Below, one piece after another: positions 24,906-33,359 of a DNA stretch of 64,000 bases (the stretch's first letter is position 1; the number at the start of each line of letters is the position of its first letter). Source of the DNA: DAOTXL01 sp034435455 (GTDB lineage Bacteria > Chloroflexota > Anaerolineae > JAAYZQ01); contig DAOTXL010000102.1 in assembly GCA_034435455.1 (NCBI GenBank), positions 57,866 to 121,865 on the forward strand. Direction: 5' to 3'. The position numbers were made by a program, and so were the translations under genes. Under the pieces are notes generated by a model. That model did no database searches and was not told the origin of the DNA. It worked only from the letters and a program-made list of their open reading frames with translations.

Positions 24906-25039
24906 GCCAGATTTGGAGATTTGATGGAGATCAGATGGAGGGGATAAGGAGTTTCGGCTCACCCCCGTTCACAGCCAGAGACCAAAATAGTCTTCCGGCT
25001 GCGATTGTGATACAATAGGATCATCCGGGAGGTTGACCT

Positions 25040-26176
25040 ATGAAATCCATAGCCGACGTTGTGATCATCGGCGGCGGTATCCAGGGTCTGAGCCTGGCTT
25101 ACTCCCTGGCTGCCAAGGGCCTGACCGACATAGTCCTGGTCGAGAAGAACAGCCTGGGCAGCGGCTCGTCCGGGCGGTCGGCGGCGATCATTGGCCTGGC
25201 CTTCCCCTCCGAACGTTGTCTGCCCCTCACCCTCTGGTCGTATGGGGCCCTGCTGCGCTTCGAGGAGGAGCTGGGGGCCAGCCCTGATTACCAACCCATC
25301 GGCTGCCTGCTGATGGCCGGGGCGCGAGGGGCGCCCGACCTGCGCCGGCGCCATGCCCTGCTGCGGCAACTGGGCATTGAGAGCTACCTGCTGGAGCCGG
25401 AGGAGATCCTCCGCCTGACGCCAGGCCTGAACCTGGCAGGGATCGAGATCGGCCTGTACAACCCGAACGAGGGCAACCTTGACCCGCATTCGATCATGAT
25501 GGCCTACGCCGGGCAGGCGCGTCGCCGGGGGGTTGAACTGGCCGAGGGGGTGCAGGCCACGGGCCTGCAGATCGAGGGGGACCGGGTGGTGGCCGTCCAC
25601 ACCACCGCCGGAGCTATCGCCACCCCCTGTGTGGTCAACGCCGCCGGGGCCCAGGCCCGCCAGGTGGCGGCCTGGGCCGGCATGGAGTTGCCCATCACCA
25701 ACGTCAAGCGGCACATTCTCGTCACCGGCCCGGTGCCGGCCTACTCCATGCCCATCCCCTTCACCTATGAGGTCGAACTGCCCTGGTACATGCGCCGGGA
25801 GGGGCCGGGGCTGCTGCTGGGCATGGGGGCTACCGAAAGCGACGAGGAAGACCCCCAGGTGGACCGCTCTTTCCTTGAAAGGGTAATCGAGCATTCGATC
25901 CACCGCGCTCCGCCGCTGGCCGAGGCGGGGGTCAAGACCGCCTGGGCCGGCCTGCGGCCCGTTACCCCCGATGACGACCCCATCCTGGGGCCAGCGCCGC
26001 ACCTGCACGGTTTCTGGAACGACTGTGGCTGGGGTGGACATGGGATTATGAACGCTCCGGCTGCCGGCGCAGCACTGGCTGAATGGATCGTGGATGGCCA
26101 GCCGGCAGCGGTGGAGATCAGGCCCTTTGGCCCAGAGCGATTGGCCGCCGGGCATTCCCGGCAGTCGGTGATATGA
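25040..26176 (+). CDS. FAD-dependent oxidoreductase (DAO family)
   Basis: 378-aa amine/amino-acid oxidoreductase of the DAO family, like sarcosine oxidase beta or glycine oxidase. Dinucleotide-binding motif ADVVIIGGGIQGLSLAYSLA at the N-terminus, then SSGRSAAIIGLAF (FAD contact), CVVNAAGAQARQVAAWAG, and the C-terminal GLRPVTPDDDPILGP and GHGIMNAPAAGAALAEWI. Substrate not determinable. ATG 25040 has GGGAGG in front. The stop overlaps the next gene by 4 nt, coupling it to a giant regulator, which suggests dedicated control of this enzyme or of the pathway it belongs to. Confidence 0.85.
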   Translation: MKSIADVVIIGGGIQGLSLAYSLAAKGLTDIVLVEKNSLGSGSSGRSAAIIGLAFPSERCLPLTLWSYGALLRFEEELGASPDYQPIGCLLMAGARGAPDLRRRHALLRQLGIESYLLEPEEILRLTPGLNLAGIEIGLYNPNEGNLDPHSIMMAYAGQARRRGVELAEGVQATGLQIEGDRVVAVHTTAGAIATPCVVNAAGAQARQVAAWAGMELPITNVKRHILVTGPVPAYSMPIPFTYEVELPWYMRREGPGLLLGMGATESDEEDPQVDRSFLERVIEHSIHRAPPLAEAGVKTAWAGLRPVTPDDDPILGPAPHLHGFWNDCGWGGHGIMNAPAAGAALAEWIVDGQPAAVEIRPFGPERLAAGHSRQSVI

Positions 26177-29100
26177 ATGAGAAAGGGACCCGCCCGCCTC
26201 AACCGCAGGCCGACCAGACCGGCGTCCAGGCTGACGGCAGCCCGGCGCCGCTGATCATAACCAAGCTCCGGGTTCCGCGCCGCCGATCGGATCTGCTGCC
26301 GCGCCATCGGCTGGTGGATTTCATTCACACCCACCTCGACCGCAAGTTGATCCTGGTCTCTGCGCCCGCCGGATATGGCAAAACCACCCTGCTGATCGAA
26401 TTTGCCCACGACACCGAACTGCCGGTTTGCTGGTACACCCTCGACCCGTTCGACCGCGACCTGCGCCTGTTTCTGGAACACCTGCTCGCCGCTATTGCCC
26501 AACGCTTTCCTGCCTTTGGAGAACGCTCCCGGGCCCTCCTGCAACACATCGCCGACCTGCGCCGCAACCTCTACCCGCTGGTGGCCACCATCGTCCGGGA
26601 GATCTATGATACGATCCCCGAATACTTTGTCCTGGTGCTCGACGATCACCACACGGTCGAGGATCAAGAAGCGATCAACGAGTTTCTCGACCTCCTGGTG
26701 ACCTATGCCGACGAAAACTTGCACCTGATCCTGGCCTCGCGGACGCTGCCGGCCCTGCCCAACCTCTCGCTGCTGATCGCCCGTCGGCAGGCGGCCGGCC
26801 TGAGCATAGATGAACTGCGCTTCACCCCGCCGGAGATCCAGGCCCTGGCCCTGCAGAACTATGGCCTGAGGTTGAGCGCCGAGCAGGCCGAGTCCCTGGC
26901 AGAGCGCAGCGAGGGGTGGATCACCGGCCTGTTGCTCACCGTTGCCCCCCTTTGGGAGAAAAAAGGGCAGGAATCTGCCATTCAGGGACGGATCAATGTG
27001 GGCCTGTACGACTATCTGTCCAGACAGGTGCTGGATCAACAGCCCCCTGCTCTGCGCGAATTCCTGCTGGATTCTTCCATTCTCGATGAACTGAGTCCAG
27101 AGCTGTGCTCCCAGGTGCTGGAAGTGGACAATCCGGCCGACCTGATCGATCAGCTTCGGATTCGGAACCTGTTCATTATCGAATTCGAGGGGGATGACGG
27201 CCGGGTGCGCTATCACGATCTGTTCCGCGACTTCCTGCAGAACACCTTGCGCCGCCGGGACGGGGCCCGCTTCCGCCGGCTGATGCACCGGGCGGCCCAG
27301 GTTTACGCCGCCCGGGGCGAATGGGAGCGGGCCGTCAGCCGCTACCTGGCGCTCCGCGACTATGAGCCGGTCGCCGAGATTGTGGAGCGGACCGCCAACG
27401 CCCTGTACGGGACCGGCCGCTGGGACACCCTGGCAGGCTGGATTGATGCCCTGCCGGAGGCGATCCGCAACGCCCACCCCCGCTTTTTGATGCATCGCGG
27501 GCAGATTCACATGGAGCGCGGAGAGCACGCGGCGGCCCTGGCCCTGTACCAGCAGGCAGAACAGGCCTTTGTGGCTGCCGATGACCGGCCGCGGATCGCC
27601 CATGCCCTGGTCATGCGGGGTTCCCTGTTGCGCTTCCAGGGGCAGTATGCCGCCGCTGTCTCCTATTGTCAGCGGGCGCTGGCCTTGGCAGGCCGGGCTA
27701 CAGAGCGGGAACGGCATACCCTGGCCTTGGCCTACAAGAACATCGGCCTGTGCTGGTTGAGGCTGGGACAACTGGCAGAGGGGCAAGAGGCCCTGCAACG
27801 CGCCCTCGACCTCTACAAAGAGATGGAGGCCCCCTACGACATCGGCAGCGTGTACCACGATCTGGGCCTGGGCTGCGAACTGGCAGGGGACCTCGAGGGG
27901 GCAATAGAGCACTACCAGGCCGCCCTGCGCTATTGGCAGCGCCTGGCCAACCCCGGGCCGTGGGCCAACACCCTCAACAGCCTGGGGGTCATCCACTATC
28001 TGCGCGGGGAATATGACCAGGCACTGCGACTCCTCCACGAGGCGCTGTCCAAGGCCCAACAGGCAGGGAACCTGCGGGCCGAAGCCCTCATCTGGGCCAG
28101 CCTGGGCGATCTGCGCCGCGATCTGGGGGCCTACGGGCAGGCGCAGCAAGCCTACGCCGAAGGACTCCAGATCGCCATCCGCGCCGGCTATGGGTTTGCC
28201 ATCACCTACACGCTGGATGCCTGGGGGAACGTGGCCCGGCTGCAGGGCAACTCAGCCGAGGCCGGCAGGCGATTGCAGCAGGCTCTGGGACGTGCCCTGG
28301 CTCACGAGTCTGCCTACGAGATCGGACTGTGTCGCACCTCTCTGGGCATCCTGGCCGGTACAGAAGGGGACCTGGAGGCAGCACGGCACCACCTCGACCA
28401 GGCCATCGAGATCCTGCAATCCGGCGGCTTCCGGCGAGAGTTGGGCAAAGCCTATCTCTACCGCGCCCAGATCAGGTTCCAGGCCGGCGACAGGCCCACC
28501 GCCCTGGCCGACCTGCAACAGGCCCTGACCGTGGCCGAAAAACCCAACCTGGATCAGTTCCTGGTCGTAGAAGGACAGCACTGCCTGCCGGTGTTGCACT
28601 ATGCCGCCCGGCAGGGGATAGCGGGCGCCACCCTGCAGGCCTTGCTGAAGCGGATCGCAGCCCATCGCTCCAGGGCGGCAGAGCGCCCCGAACCGGTGAT
28701 CGTGGCTCAACCTCAGCCCGCCCTCCAGATCTATGCTCTGGGGCAGCCGCGCGTGGAGATAGAGGGCCGGGCTGTGCAGTGGACCACCAGCCAGAGCCGT
28801 GACCTCCTGTTTTGCCTGCTCCAACATCGGCCTGGCCTGCGGAAGGAGGAGATCGGCCATATCTTTTGGCCCAACCATGACCCTCCTCGCCTGAGTGCCA
28901 TCTTTCGTTCCACCATGTACCGTTTGCGGCGGACCTTGTCTCGAGAAGCCATCCTCTTTGAAAATGGCGTGTATCGTTTCAACTGGCAGGGCGACTGCTG
29001 GTTCGATGTAGAGGCCTTCGAAAGGCTGTTGGAACAGGCCGGACCGGCACAAGCGGTTCCTCAAGAACAGGAGATCGCCTGCCTGGAGGAGGCCATCGCC

Positions 29101-29439
29101 CTGTATCAGGGTGATTACCTGGAAGGGATCTATGCCGATTGGTGTGGGGTGGAACGGGAGAGGCTGCGCCGCCGCTACCTGTCTGCCCTGGAAAGGCTGG
29201 GCGAGTTGTATGCCGATCGGCAGGATTGGCAACGGGCCATCAATCTGTACCAACGCCTGGTAGCCCAGGACCCATACCGGGAGGCAGCCCACCGGGGGCT
29301 GATGGATTGCTACTATCGTCAGGGCGACCGGGCCGCTGCCATCCGGCAATATCAGGCCTGCGCCCGTGCCCTGCGTGAGGACCTGGGGCTGAGCCCCTCA
29401 CTGGAGACAGAAAGCCTGTACCTCCGGATCATCGGTTGA
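26173..29439 (+). CDS. Giant MalT-like STAND ATPase regulator with TPRs and C-terminal BTAD domain
   Basis: 1,088-aa regulator starting at the ATG that overlaps the oxidoreductase stop (ATGA). N-terminal STAND/MalT ATPase: RVPRRRSDLLPRHRLV, Walker A SAPAGYGKTTLL, Walker B YFVLVLDDHHTVED. The centre (about residues 400-850) is a long array of TPR units (e.g. ALALYQQAEQAFVAADD, LGQLAEGQEALQRALDLY). The C-terminal 240 residues hold a winged-helix-like part (GQPRVEIEGRAVQW, RPGLRKEEIGHIFWP, FRSTMYRLRRTL) and a BTAD domain (ALYQGDYLEG, LYQRLVAQDPYREAAHRGLMDCYYRQGD) as in SARP regulators. It should bind DNA in response to a ligand or partner sensed by ATPase and TPRs. The target may be the preceding gene. 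Confidence 0.88.
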   Translation: MNEKGTRPPQPQADQTGVQADGSPAPLIITKLRVPRRRSDLLPRHRLVDFIHTHLDRKLILVSAPAGYGKTTLLIEFAHDTELPVCWYTLDPFDRDLRLFLEHLLAAIAQRFPAFGERSRALLQHIADLRRNLYPLVATIVREIYDTIPEYFVLVLDDHHTVEDQEAINEFLDLLVTYADENLHLILASRTLPALPNLSLLIARRQAAGLSIDELRFTPPEIQALALQNYGLRLSAEQAESLAERSEGWITGLLLTVAPLWEKKGQESAIQGRINVGLYDYLSRQVLDQQPPALREFLLDSSILDELSPELCSQVLEVDNPADLIDQLRIRNLFIIEFEGDDGRVRYHDLFRDFLQNTLRRRDGARFRRLMHRAAQVYAARGEWERAVSRYLALRDYEPVAEIVERTANALYGTGRWDTLAGWIDALPEAIRNAHPRFLMHRGQIHMERGEHAAALALYQQAEQAFVAADDRPRIAHALVMRGSLLRFQGQYAAAVSYCQRALALAGRATERERHTLALAYKNIGLCWLRLGQLAEGQEALQRALDLYKEMEAPYDIGSVYHDLGLGCELAGDLEGAIEHYQAALRYWQRLANPGPWANTLNSLGVIHYLRGEYDQALRLLHEALSKAQQAGNLRAEALIWASLGDLRRDLGAYGQAQQAYAEGLQIAIRAGYGFAITYTLDAWGNVARLQGNSAEAGRRLQQALGRALAHESAYEIGLCRTSLGILAGTEGDLEAARHHLDQAIEILQSGGFRRELGKAYLYRAQIRFQAGDRPTALADLQQALTVAEKPNLDQFLVVEGQHCLPVLHYAARQGIAGATLQALLKRIAAHRSRAAERPEPVIVAQPQPALQIYALGQPRVEIEGRAVQWTTSQSRDLLFCLLQHRPGLRKEEIGHIFWPNHDPPRLSAIFRSTMYRLRRTLSREAILFENGVYRFNWQGDCWFDVEAFERLLEQAGPAQAVPQEQEIACLEEAIALYQGDYLEGIYADWCGVERERLRRRYLSALERLGELYADRQDWQRAINLYQRLVAQDPYREAAHRGLMDCYYRQGDRAAAIRQYQACARALREDLGLSPSLETESLYLRIIG

Positions 29440-29632
29440 CCCCTCCGACCCCCTGACTCCCCCCGCAAGAGAATAGCCGCCGAGGTGGGGACAGAGCGTC
29501 CCCCGCCGGGAGCTTTGGTGATCCCTTTGATGAGTCATTTGGTGATCGGCCTGTGTTATACTCAAATTAGTGGCCGCACCCCTGTCCACATTCCTGGCAG
29601 CGGTCTCGAACCGGACATCTCGGAATCAGCCG

Positions 29633-29674
29633 AAGGGGAGGCTGAGCATGACTATAAACAAAAGGGGAGGCTGA
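29633..29674 (+). promoter_or_regulatory. Duplicated translation start region with 8-codon leader ORF
   Basis: The 13-bp Shine-Dalgarno block AAGGGGAGGCTGA occurs twice, at 29633-29645 and 29662-29674. The first serves ATG 29648, which encodes MTINKRGG and stops inside the second block; the second serves the 53-codon gene at 29676. A tandem duplication or a translational attenuator is possible. Confidence 0.55.
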
Positions 29675-29675
29675 A

Positions 29676-29837
29676 ATGAAGGTGTTAAACAAGCTGTGGG
29701 TCCGCTATGGGACCCCCCGCACCTGCAAGGTGCTGTATGTGCTGTTGGTCTTGCTGGCCCTGGCGATAGCCAGTGGCGCACCGAGCGGCGGCAGCGGCGG
29801 CGGTACCATCCCTGAGGGGTGGCCGCCTCTGCCATGA
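29676..29837 (+). CDS. Small membrane protein, 53 aa
   Basis: A 53-codon ORF with a strong Shine-Dalgarno block just in front. The product has a basic N-terminus, one hydrophobic span (VLYVLLVLLALAIASGA) and a Gly/Ser-rich then Pro-rich tail ending EGWPPLP. Its stop overlaps the start of the DUF5317 gene (ATGA), which supports real translation and coupling. I do not recognise the family. It may be a small accessory of the DUF5317 protein. Confidence 0.65.
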   Translation: MKVLNKLWVRYGTPRTCKVLYVLLVLLALAIASGAPSGGSGGGTIPEGWPPLP

Positions 29838-30427
29838 TCTTGTCGGCAGCGGTCGTTGTGGGCCTGGCAGCCAACCTGATCCGCTTCCGGGGTCGCGGCT
29901 TTTCACGGTTGGCTGCCATTCCCTTGCGTTCGGCCTGGCTGGCGCTGCTGGCCCTGGCTCTGCAATGGCCCCTTCTCCGGGCATCAACCGGCCTGGCCCA
30001 GAGCTTGCGCGCTCAGCAAGCGTTGTTCTTGCTATCGCATCTGCTGTTGCTGGCTTTTGTCTGGCAGAACCGATGGCTGGCCGGCATCCAGATCGCAGGG
30101 CTGGGGGTGATCTGCAACCTGATCGCCATCGTCGCCAATGGCGGTTTCATGCCGATCACCCCGCCCACGCTGGTGCAGATCAACCCCGGCTCCACCCTGG
30201 AACAGTGGCCGGTGGGGTTGCACTATGGTCATTCCAAAGATTTGATCCTGTCCCGGGCAGACATCCGGCTGTGGCTGTTGTCCGACATCCTGGTTATCCC
30301 GCCGCCTTTCCCCTGGCCGACAGCTTTCAGCGTCGGTGACCTGCTGATCGCCGTCGGGATTGTCGTGTTGCTGGCCTGCCCGCCAACTGCGCCGGCAACG
30401 GCGGCGGCAGAACTTCAAGTACCCTGA
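29834..30427 (+). CDS. DUF5317 family membrane protein
   Basis: 197-aa polytopic membrane protein of unknown function. About five hydrophobic spans. Conserved-looking points include NLIRFRGRGFSRL, ICNLIAIVANGGFMPITP and the C-terminal LWLLSDILVIPPPFPWPTAFSVGDLLIAVGIVVL, which match the DUF5317 family common in Chloroflexota and Actinobacteria. ATG 29834 overlaps the stop of the small membrane protein. Neighbours downstream are a 104-aa helical protein and a histidine kinase, so a role in signalling at the membrane is possible, but this is only context. Confidence 0.8.
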   Translation: MILSAAVVVGLAANLIRFRGRGFSRLAAIPLRSAWLALLALALQWPLLRASTGLAQSLRAQQALFLLSHLLLLAFVWQNRWLAGIQIAGLGVICNLIAIVANGGFMPITPPTLVQINPGSTLEQWPVGLHYGHSKDLILSRADIRLWLLSDILVIPPPFPWPTAFSVGDLLIAVGIVVLLACPPTAPATAAAELQVP

Positions 30428-30444
30428 AGAAAGGAATAACAACC

Positions 30445-30759
30445 GTGCAACACAAAGCCTTGAATCAGTTATTGTGCGCGGCCACCGTCAACGTCCAATT
30501 CCGCGAGACGTTGCTGCACAATCCGGCCCAGGCCATCGCCACCGGGTATTTGGGCCACCAGTTTTGCCTGACCCCCGAAGAACGGGATATGGTCCTTGGC
30601 ATCCAGGCCGGTGGATTGGAAGACTTTGCCGCCCAGGTCTACCATTGGATCTCGCGGAACGGCACCGGCAAGAAGGGCCTCAAGCACGGGCCAGACCTTC
30701 TGGTCCCGGCGGACCCGTATGGTGAGCCCTATCGGGTCGGCCTGTCTGTCCCGGCCTGA
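30445..30759 (+). CDS. Small helical protein of unknown function (LigA/Franean1-like pattern)
   Basis: 104-aa protein with GTG start at 30445 after AAGAAAGGA. The N-terminal 70 residues follow a pattern seen in several small bacterial proteins, including Franean1_4349-type peptides and the small LigA domain: ALNQLLCAATVNVQFRETLLHNP, then LTPEERDMVLGIQAGGLEDFAAQVYHW. The tail is polar with KKGLKHGPDLL. Such domains are found as stand-alone proteins, some called RiPP precursors, but the resemblance here is from memory of patterns only. Placed between the DUF5317 gene and a PAS histidine kinase in one direction. Function unknown. Confidence 0.6.
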   Translation: MQHKALNQLLCAATVNVQFRETLLHNPAQAIATGYLGHQFCLTPEERDMVLGIQAGGLEDFAAQVYHWISRNGTGKKGLKHGPDLLVPADPYGEPYRVGLSVPA

Positions 30760-30811
30760 AGGACCACAGCACCCGGTAACCTCCTGCTCGGTCCGGTGGG
30801 CAGGTAACCAT

Positions 30812-31957
30812 ATGAAAAAGGTGAAACAAATGGAATCAAAACCCCCTCTCTCCCAGATCATCCATACATTGATGGAAGGGATTGTCATCGAGAACTGTGA
30901 CGGTCAGATCGTCTTTGCCAACCCTGCCCTGGAGCAGCTCCTGGGGTACGAGCAGGAAGAATTGATCGGCCTGCATTGGACCGATCTGATCCCCACCGAA
31001 TTGCGCGAGCAAATCCAGGCCCGGCGGTCTACCGGAGCAGAAAGGACAACCAGCCCCTTTGAGACCTGCCTGCGGCGCAAGGATGGCACGCCGGTGCGGG
31101 TGAGGGTCAATATCCGACCTCTGTTCGATGGGAACCGGTTCCAGGCTACCCTGGTGGCGGTCATCCCCCTGGATGGCCAACACCACCCCGTCGAGGAGAT
31201 GGCCCTGATCGGCCAGCACCTCTCCAGCGTGCTCCACGAACTGAATAACCCGCTGACCCTCATCCTGCTGCAAATCCGGCTTTTGCTCAAGTCTGCTGCC
31301 CAGGTGCCCGAGATCGGCGAAGGTCTGGTCACGATCCAGGAGCAAAGCCTGCGGATGCGGCGGCTGGTGGACGAATTGCTGGCCTTTGGCTATTCCCGGC
31401 CTCTCCAACTGGAGGAAACCGATCTCAACTCCCTCCTCAGGCACACGCTCGATCTCCAACGGCTGGTCCAGGAGGAACCGGTTCAGGTGATCGCCGACCT
31501 GTCTGCGGATCTGCCAACGATCCAGGTGGACCCCGGTCGGCTCCAGCAGGTTTTTGTGAACATCCTCAACAACGCTTACCAGGCGATCGCCGAAGTCCAC
31601 GATGTGACAAAAGGGGCAACCCAGAAGGCAGGCAAAGTGACGGTTACGACGGCCCTCGTCCATAACGGCAACGGCCACAAGTCCTGGATTCAGATCCGCT
31701 TTGCCGATAACGGGACCGGCATCCGTCCCGAGGTGATGCCTCACCTCTTTGAACCTTTTTTCACGACCCGAAAAATGGGAGAGGGGATCGGCCTGGGGTT
31801 GTCCATCTGCGATCGGATCGCCCGGGAGCACGGCGGGCGGATGTGGGCCGAGAACAACGGCGAGGGCGGAGCGACTTTTGTCCTGGAACTGCCTGTGATT
31901 CGGCACCACATCTCGGACGACCTGGCCAAACATCGCCCTGCGCCGGCTGAGAGGTGA
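30812..31957 (+). CDS. PAS-domain histidine kinase
   Basis: Soluble sensor kinase of about 381 aa (375 if ATG 30830 is used, which has AAGGTG in front). N-terminal PAS domain: HTLMEGIVIENCDGQIVFANPALEQLLGYEQEELIG. Phosphorylation box LSSVLHELNNPLTLIL (His in HELNNP), N box FVNILNNAYQAI, G1 FADNGTGI, F box FEPFFTTRKM and G2 GIGLGLSICDRIA. HELNNP is typical of NtrB-like kinases. No membrane span, so the signal is cytoplasmic or redox/ligand bound in PAS. No receiver gene follows on the same strand, though a receiver-kinase hybrid lies convergently downstream. Confidence 0.9.
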   Translation: MKKVKQMESKPPLSQIIHTLMEGIVIENCDGQIVFANPALEQLLGYEQEELIGLHWTDLIPTELREQIQARRSTGAERTTSPFETCLRRKDGTPVRVRVNIRPLFDGNRFQATLVAVIPLDGQHHPVEEMALIGQHLSSVLHELNNPLTLILLQIRLLLKSAAQVPEIGEGLVTIQEQSLRMRRLVDELLAFGYSRPLQLEETDLNSLLRHTLDLQRLVQEEPVQVIADLSADLPTIQVDPGRLQQVFVNILNNAYQAIAEVHDVTKGATQKAGKVTVTTALVHNGNGHKSWIQIRFADNGTGIRPEVMPHLFEPFFTTRKMGEGIGLGLSICDRIAREHGGRMWAENNGEGGATFVLELPVIRHHISDDLAKHRPAPAER

Positions 31958-31972
31958 GAGCTGCCGTTCACG

Positions 31973-32077
31973 GTGAGAGATGTTCAAGACTTGATGCGGG
32001 TGTTGACCCTGCACCCTGAGTGGCAGGCCGAGCTGCGCCGCCTGGTGTTGACGGAGGAGGCGGGTGGTGACCGGTGA
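31973..32077 (+). pseudogene. N-terminal remnant of a DUF3782-like protein
   Basis: 34 codons reading VRDVQDLMRVLTLHPEWQ then AELRRLVLTEEAGG before a stop. The pattern of DLxRLL..HPEW..ELRRLLLTEE is the N-terminus of restriction-endonuclease-like DUF3782 proteins common in cyanobacteria and Chloroflexota. The body is missing and the likely original start now reads CTG at 31961. Probably a decayed gene; a tiny functional ORF cannot be excluded. Confidence 0.45.
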
Positions 32078-32107
32078 CAAGCTCCTGACGCAGGTGTCAC
32101 CGCCATT

Positions 32108-33259
32108 TCAGCCGGTTTCAGGGACCGGCAGATGGAAGGTGAATTTGCTGCCCTTGCCTAACTCCGACTCGACCTGGATGTCACCGCCGCACTCCTCGAC
32201 GATCTGCCTGACGATGGACAGGCCCAGGCCGGTGCCATACTGGGCAAAAGCCTTGGCCTGTTCGGTGCGGAAAAACTCTTCAAACAGGTGCGGCAGGTCC
32301 TCCTGAGCGATCCCGATGCCGGTATCCTCTACCTCGCCGACGATGGTCCCATTTTCGGAGAACAAACGGACCGTGACCCGTCCCCCCGCCGGCGTGTACT
32401 TGATGGCGTTGCTGATCAGGTTCGTCCACAGTTGCTTGATGTGGGCCGGATCGGCCAGAATGGGGGGGCAGGGCTGCGCTTCTACGGTGAGCCGGATCCC
32501 TTTTCCATCGGCCTCGGCCGTGTGCAGGCCAATTACCTCGTCGAGCACCTGTGGCAAAGAGACCGGCTGTTTTTGGATGGTCGTTTTGGCGTCCTTGAGA
32601 CGGGCCAGATTGAGCAGGTCGTCAATCAGCACCAACAGCTCATCCGCCCGGCGGGCGATCCGCTCCTCTATCTCGCCCCGCTGCTCCGGCGAGGTGTAGC
32701 CGCGCTGCATCAGGGTGATAAAGCTGCGGATGGCTGCGACCGGTGCGCGCAGTTCATGAGCCACCTTGCGCATAAAGGCGCTCTTGACCCGGTCCAGTTC
32801 CTCCAGCATCGCCTTTTCCTGGCTCAGACGCCGGGCCTCTTCTTCAATCTGTCGCAAACGACGGGCTTCCTGCTCCAGCCGGCGTCGCTCCAGGCCCTTC
32901 TCCACGGCAAGCAGCAGGTTGTCGTCGGAGAAGGGCTTGGCGATGAAATCGTAGGCCCCCCGCTTCATGGCCTCAACGGCCAGTTCCACCGTGGCATAGC
33001 CGGTGATAATGATGCATACGATGTCCGGATCGTGCTCCCGGATCGTCTGCAACAGCTCGATCCCGCTCACGTCGGGCATCATGACATCCAGGAGCACCAG
33101 GGCAAAGTGGTCCTGCCGGAGGTGGGCCACCCCCTCTGCTCCGGTGGCCGCCACTTCGACCTGAAAGCCGTGTCGCCGCAGGGCCCGGCGGCATCCTTCG
33201 CGCAGGCCCAATTCGTCGTCAATGACCAGGATCCGCTCTTTCGATTTTGTCTCTTCCAC
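32108..33259 (-). CDS. Hybrid receiver-histidine kinase
   Basis: 383-aa soluble two-component protein with N-terminal receiver and C-terminal kinase. GTG 33259 has AGGAAGG in front; the longer frame reads poorly. Receiver: VIDDELGLREG, phosphoacceptor in LVLLDVMMPD, the conserved Thr in IITGYAT and Lys in FIAKPF. A coiled coil (RRRLEQEARRLRQIEEEARRL) links to HisKA MRKVAHELRAPVAAIRS and HATPase motifs WTNLISNAIKYTP, VEDTGIGI, LFEEFF and GTGLGLSIVRQI. The receiver likely controls the kinase after phosphorylation by another kinase, possibly the PAS kinase facing it. No output DNA-binding domain. Confidence 0.92.
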   Translation of the reverse strand: MEETKSKERILVIDDELGLREGCRRALRRHGFQVEVAATGAEGVAHLRQDHFALVLLDVMMPDVSGIELLQTIREHDPDIVCIIITGYATVELAVEAMKRGAYDFIAKPFSDDNLLLAVEKGLERRRLEQEARRLRQIEEEARRLSQEKAMLEELDRVKSAFMRKVAHELRAPVAAIRSFITLMQRGYTSPEQRGEIEERIARRADELLVLIDDLLNLARLKDAKTTIQKQPVSLPQVLDEVIGLHTAEADGKGIRLTVEAQPCPPILADPAHIKQLWTNLISNAIKYTPAGGRVTVRLFSENGTIVGEVEDTGIGIAQEDLPHLFEEFFRTEQAKAFAQYGTGLGLSIVRQIVEECGGDIQVESELGKGSKFTFHLPVPETG

Positions 33260-33359
33260 GATCCTTCCTGCCGAACACCTGCCCGGCCCATCCGAACACA
33301 GAGGGGAGACAGCCTCCCCAGGCTGTCCAGGCAGGCCCCACAACTTTTCGGATGTGCCC

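Noticed and set aside
25765..28149. Minus-strand open frame of 794 codons opposite the MalT/BTAD regulator
   Set aside because: Shadow of the regulator; Gln/Pro-rich composition without motifs.
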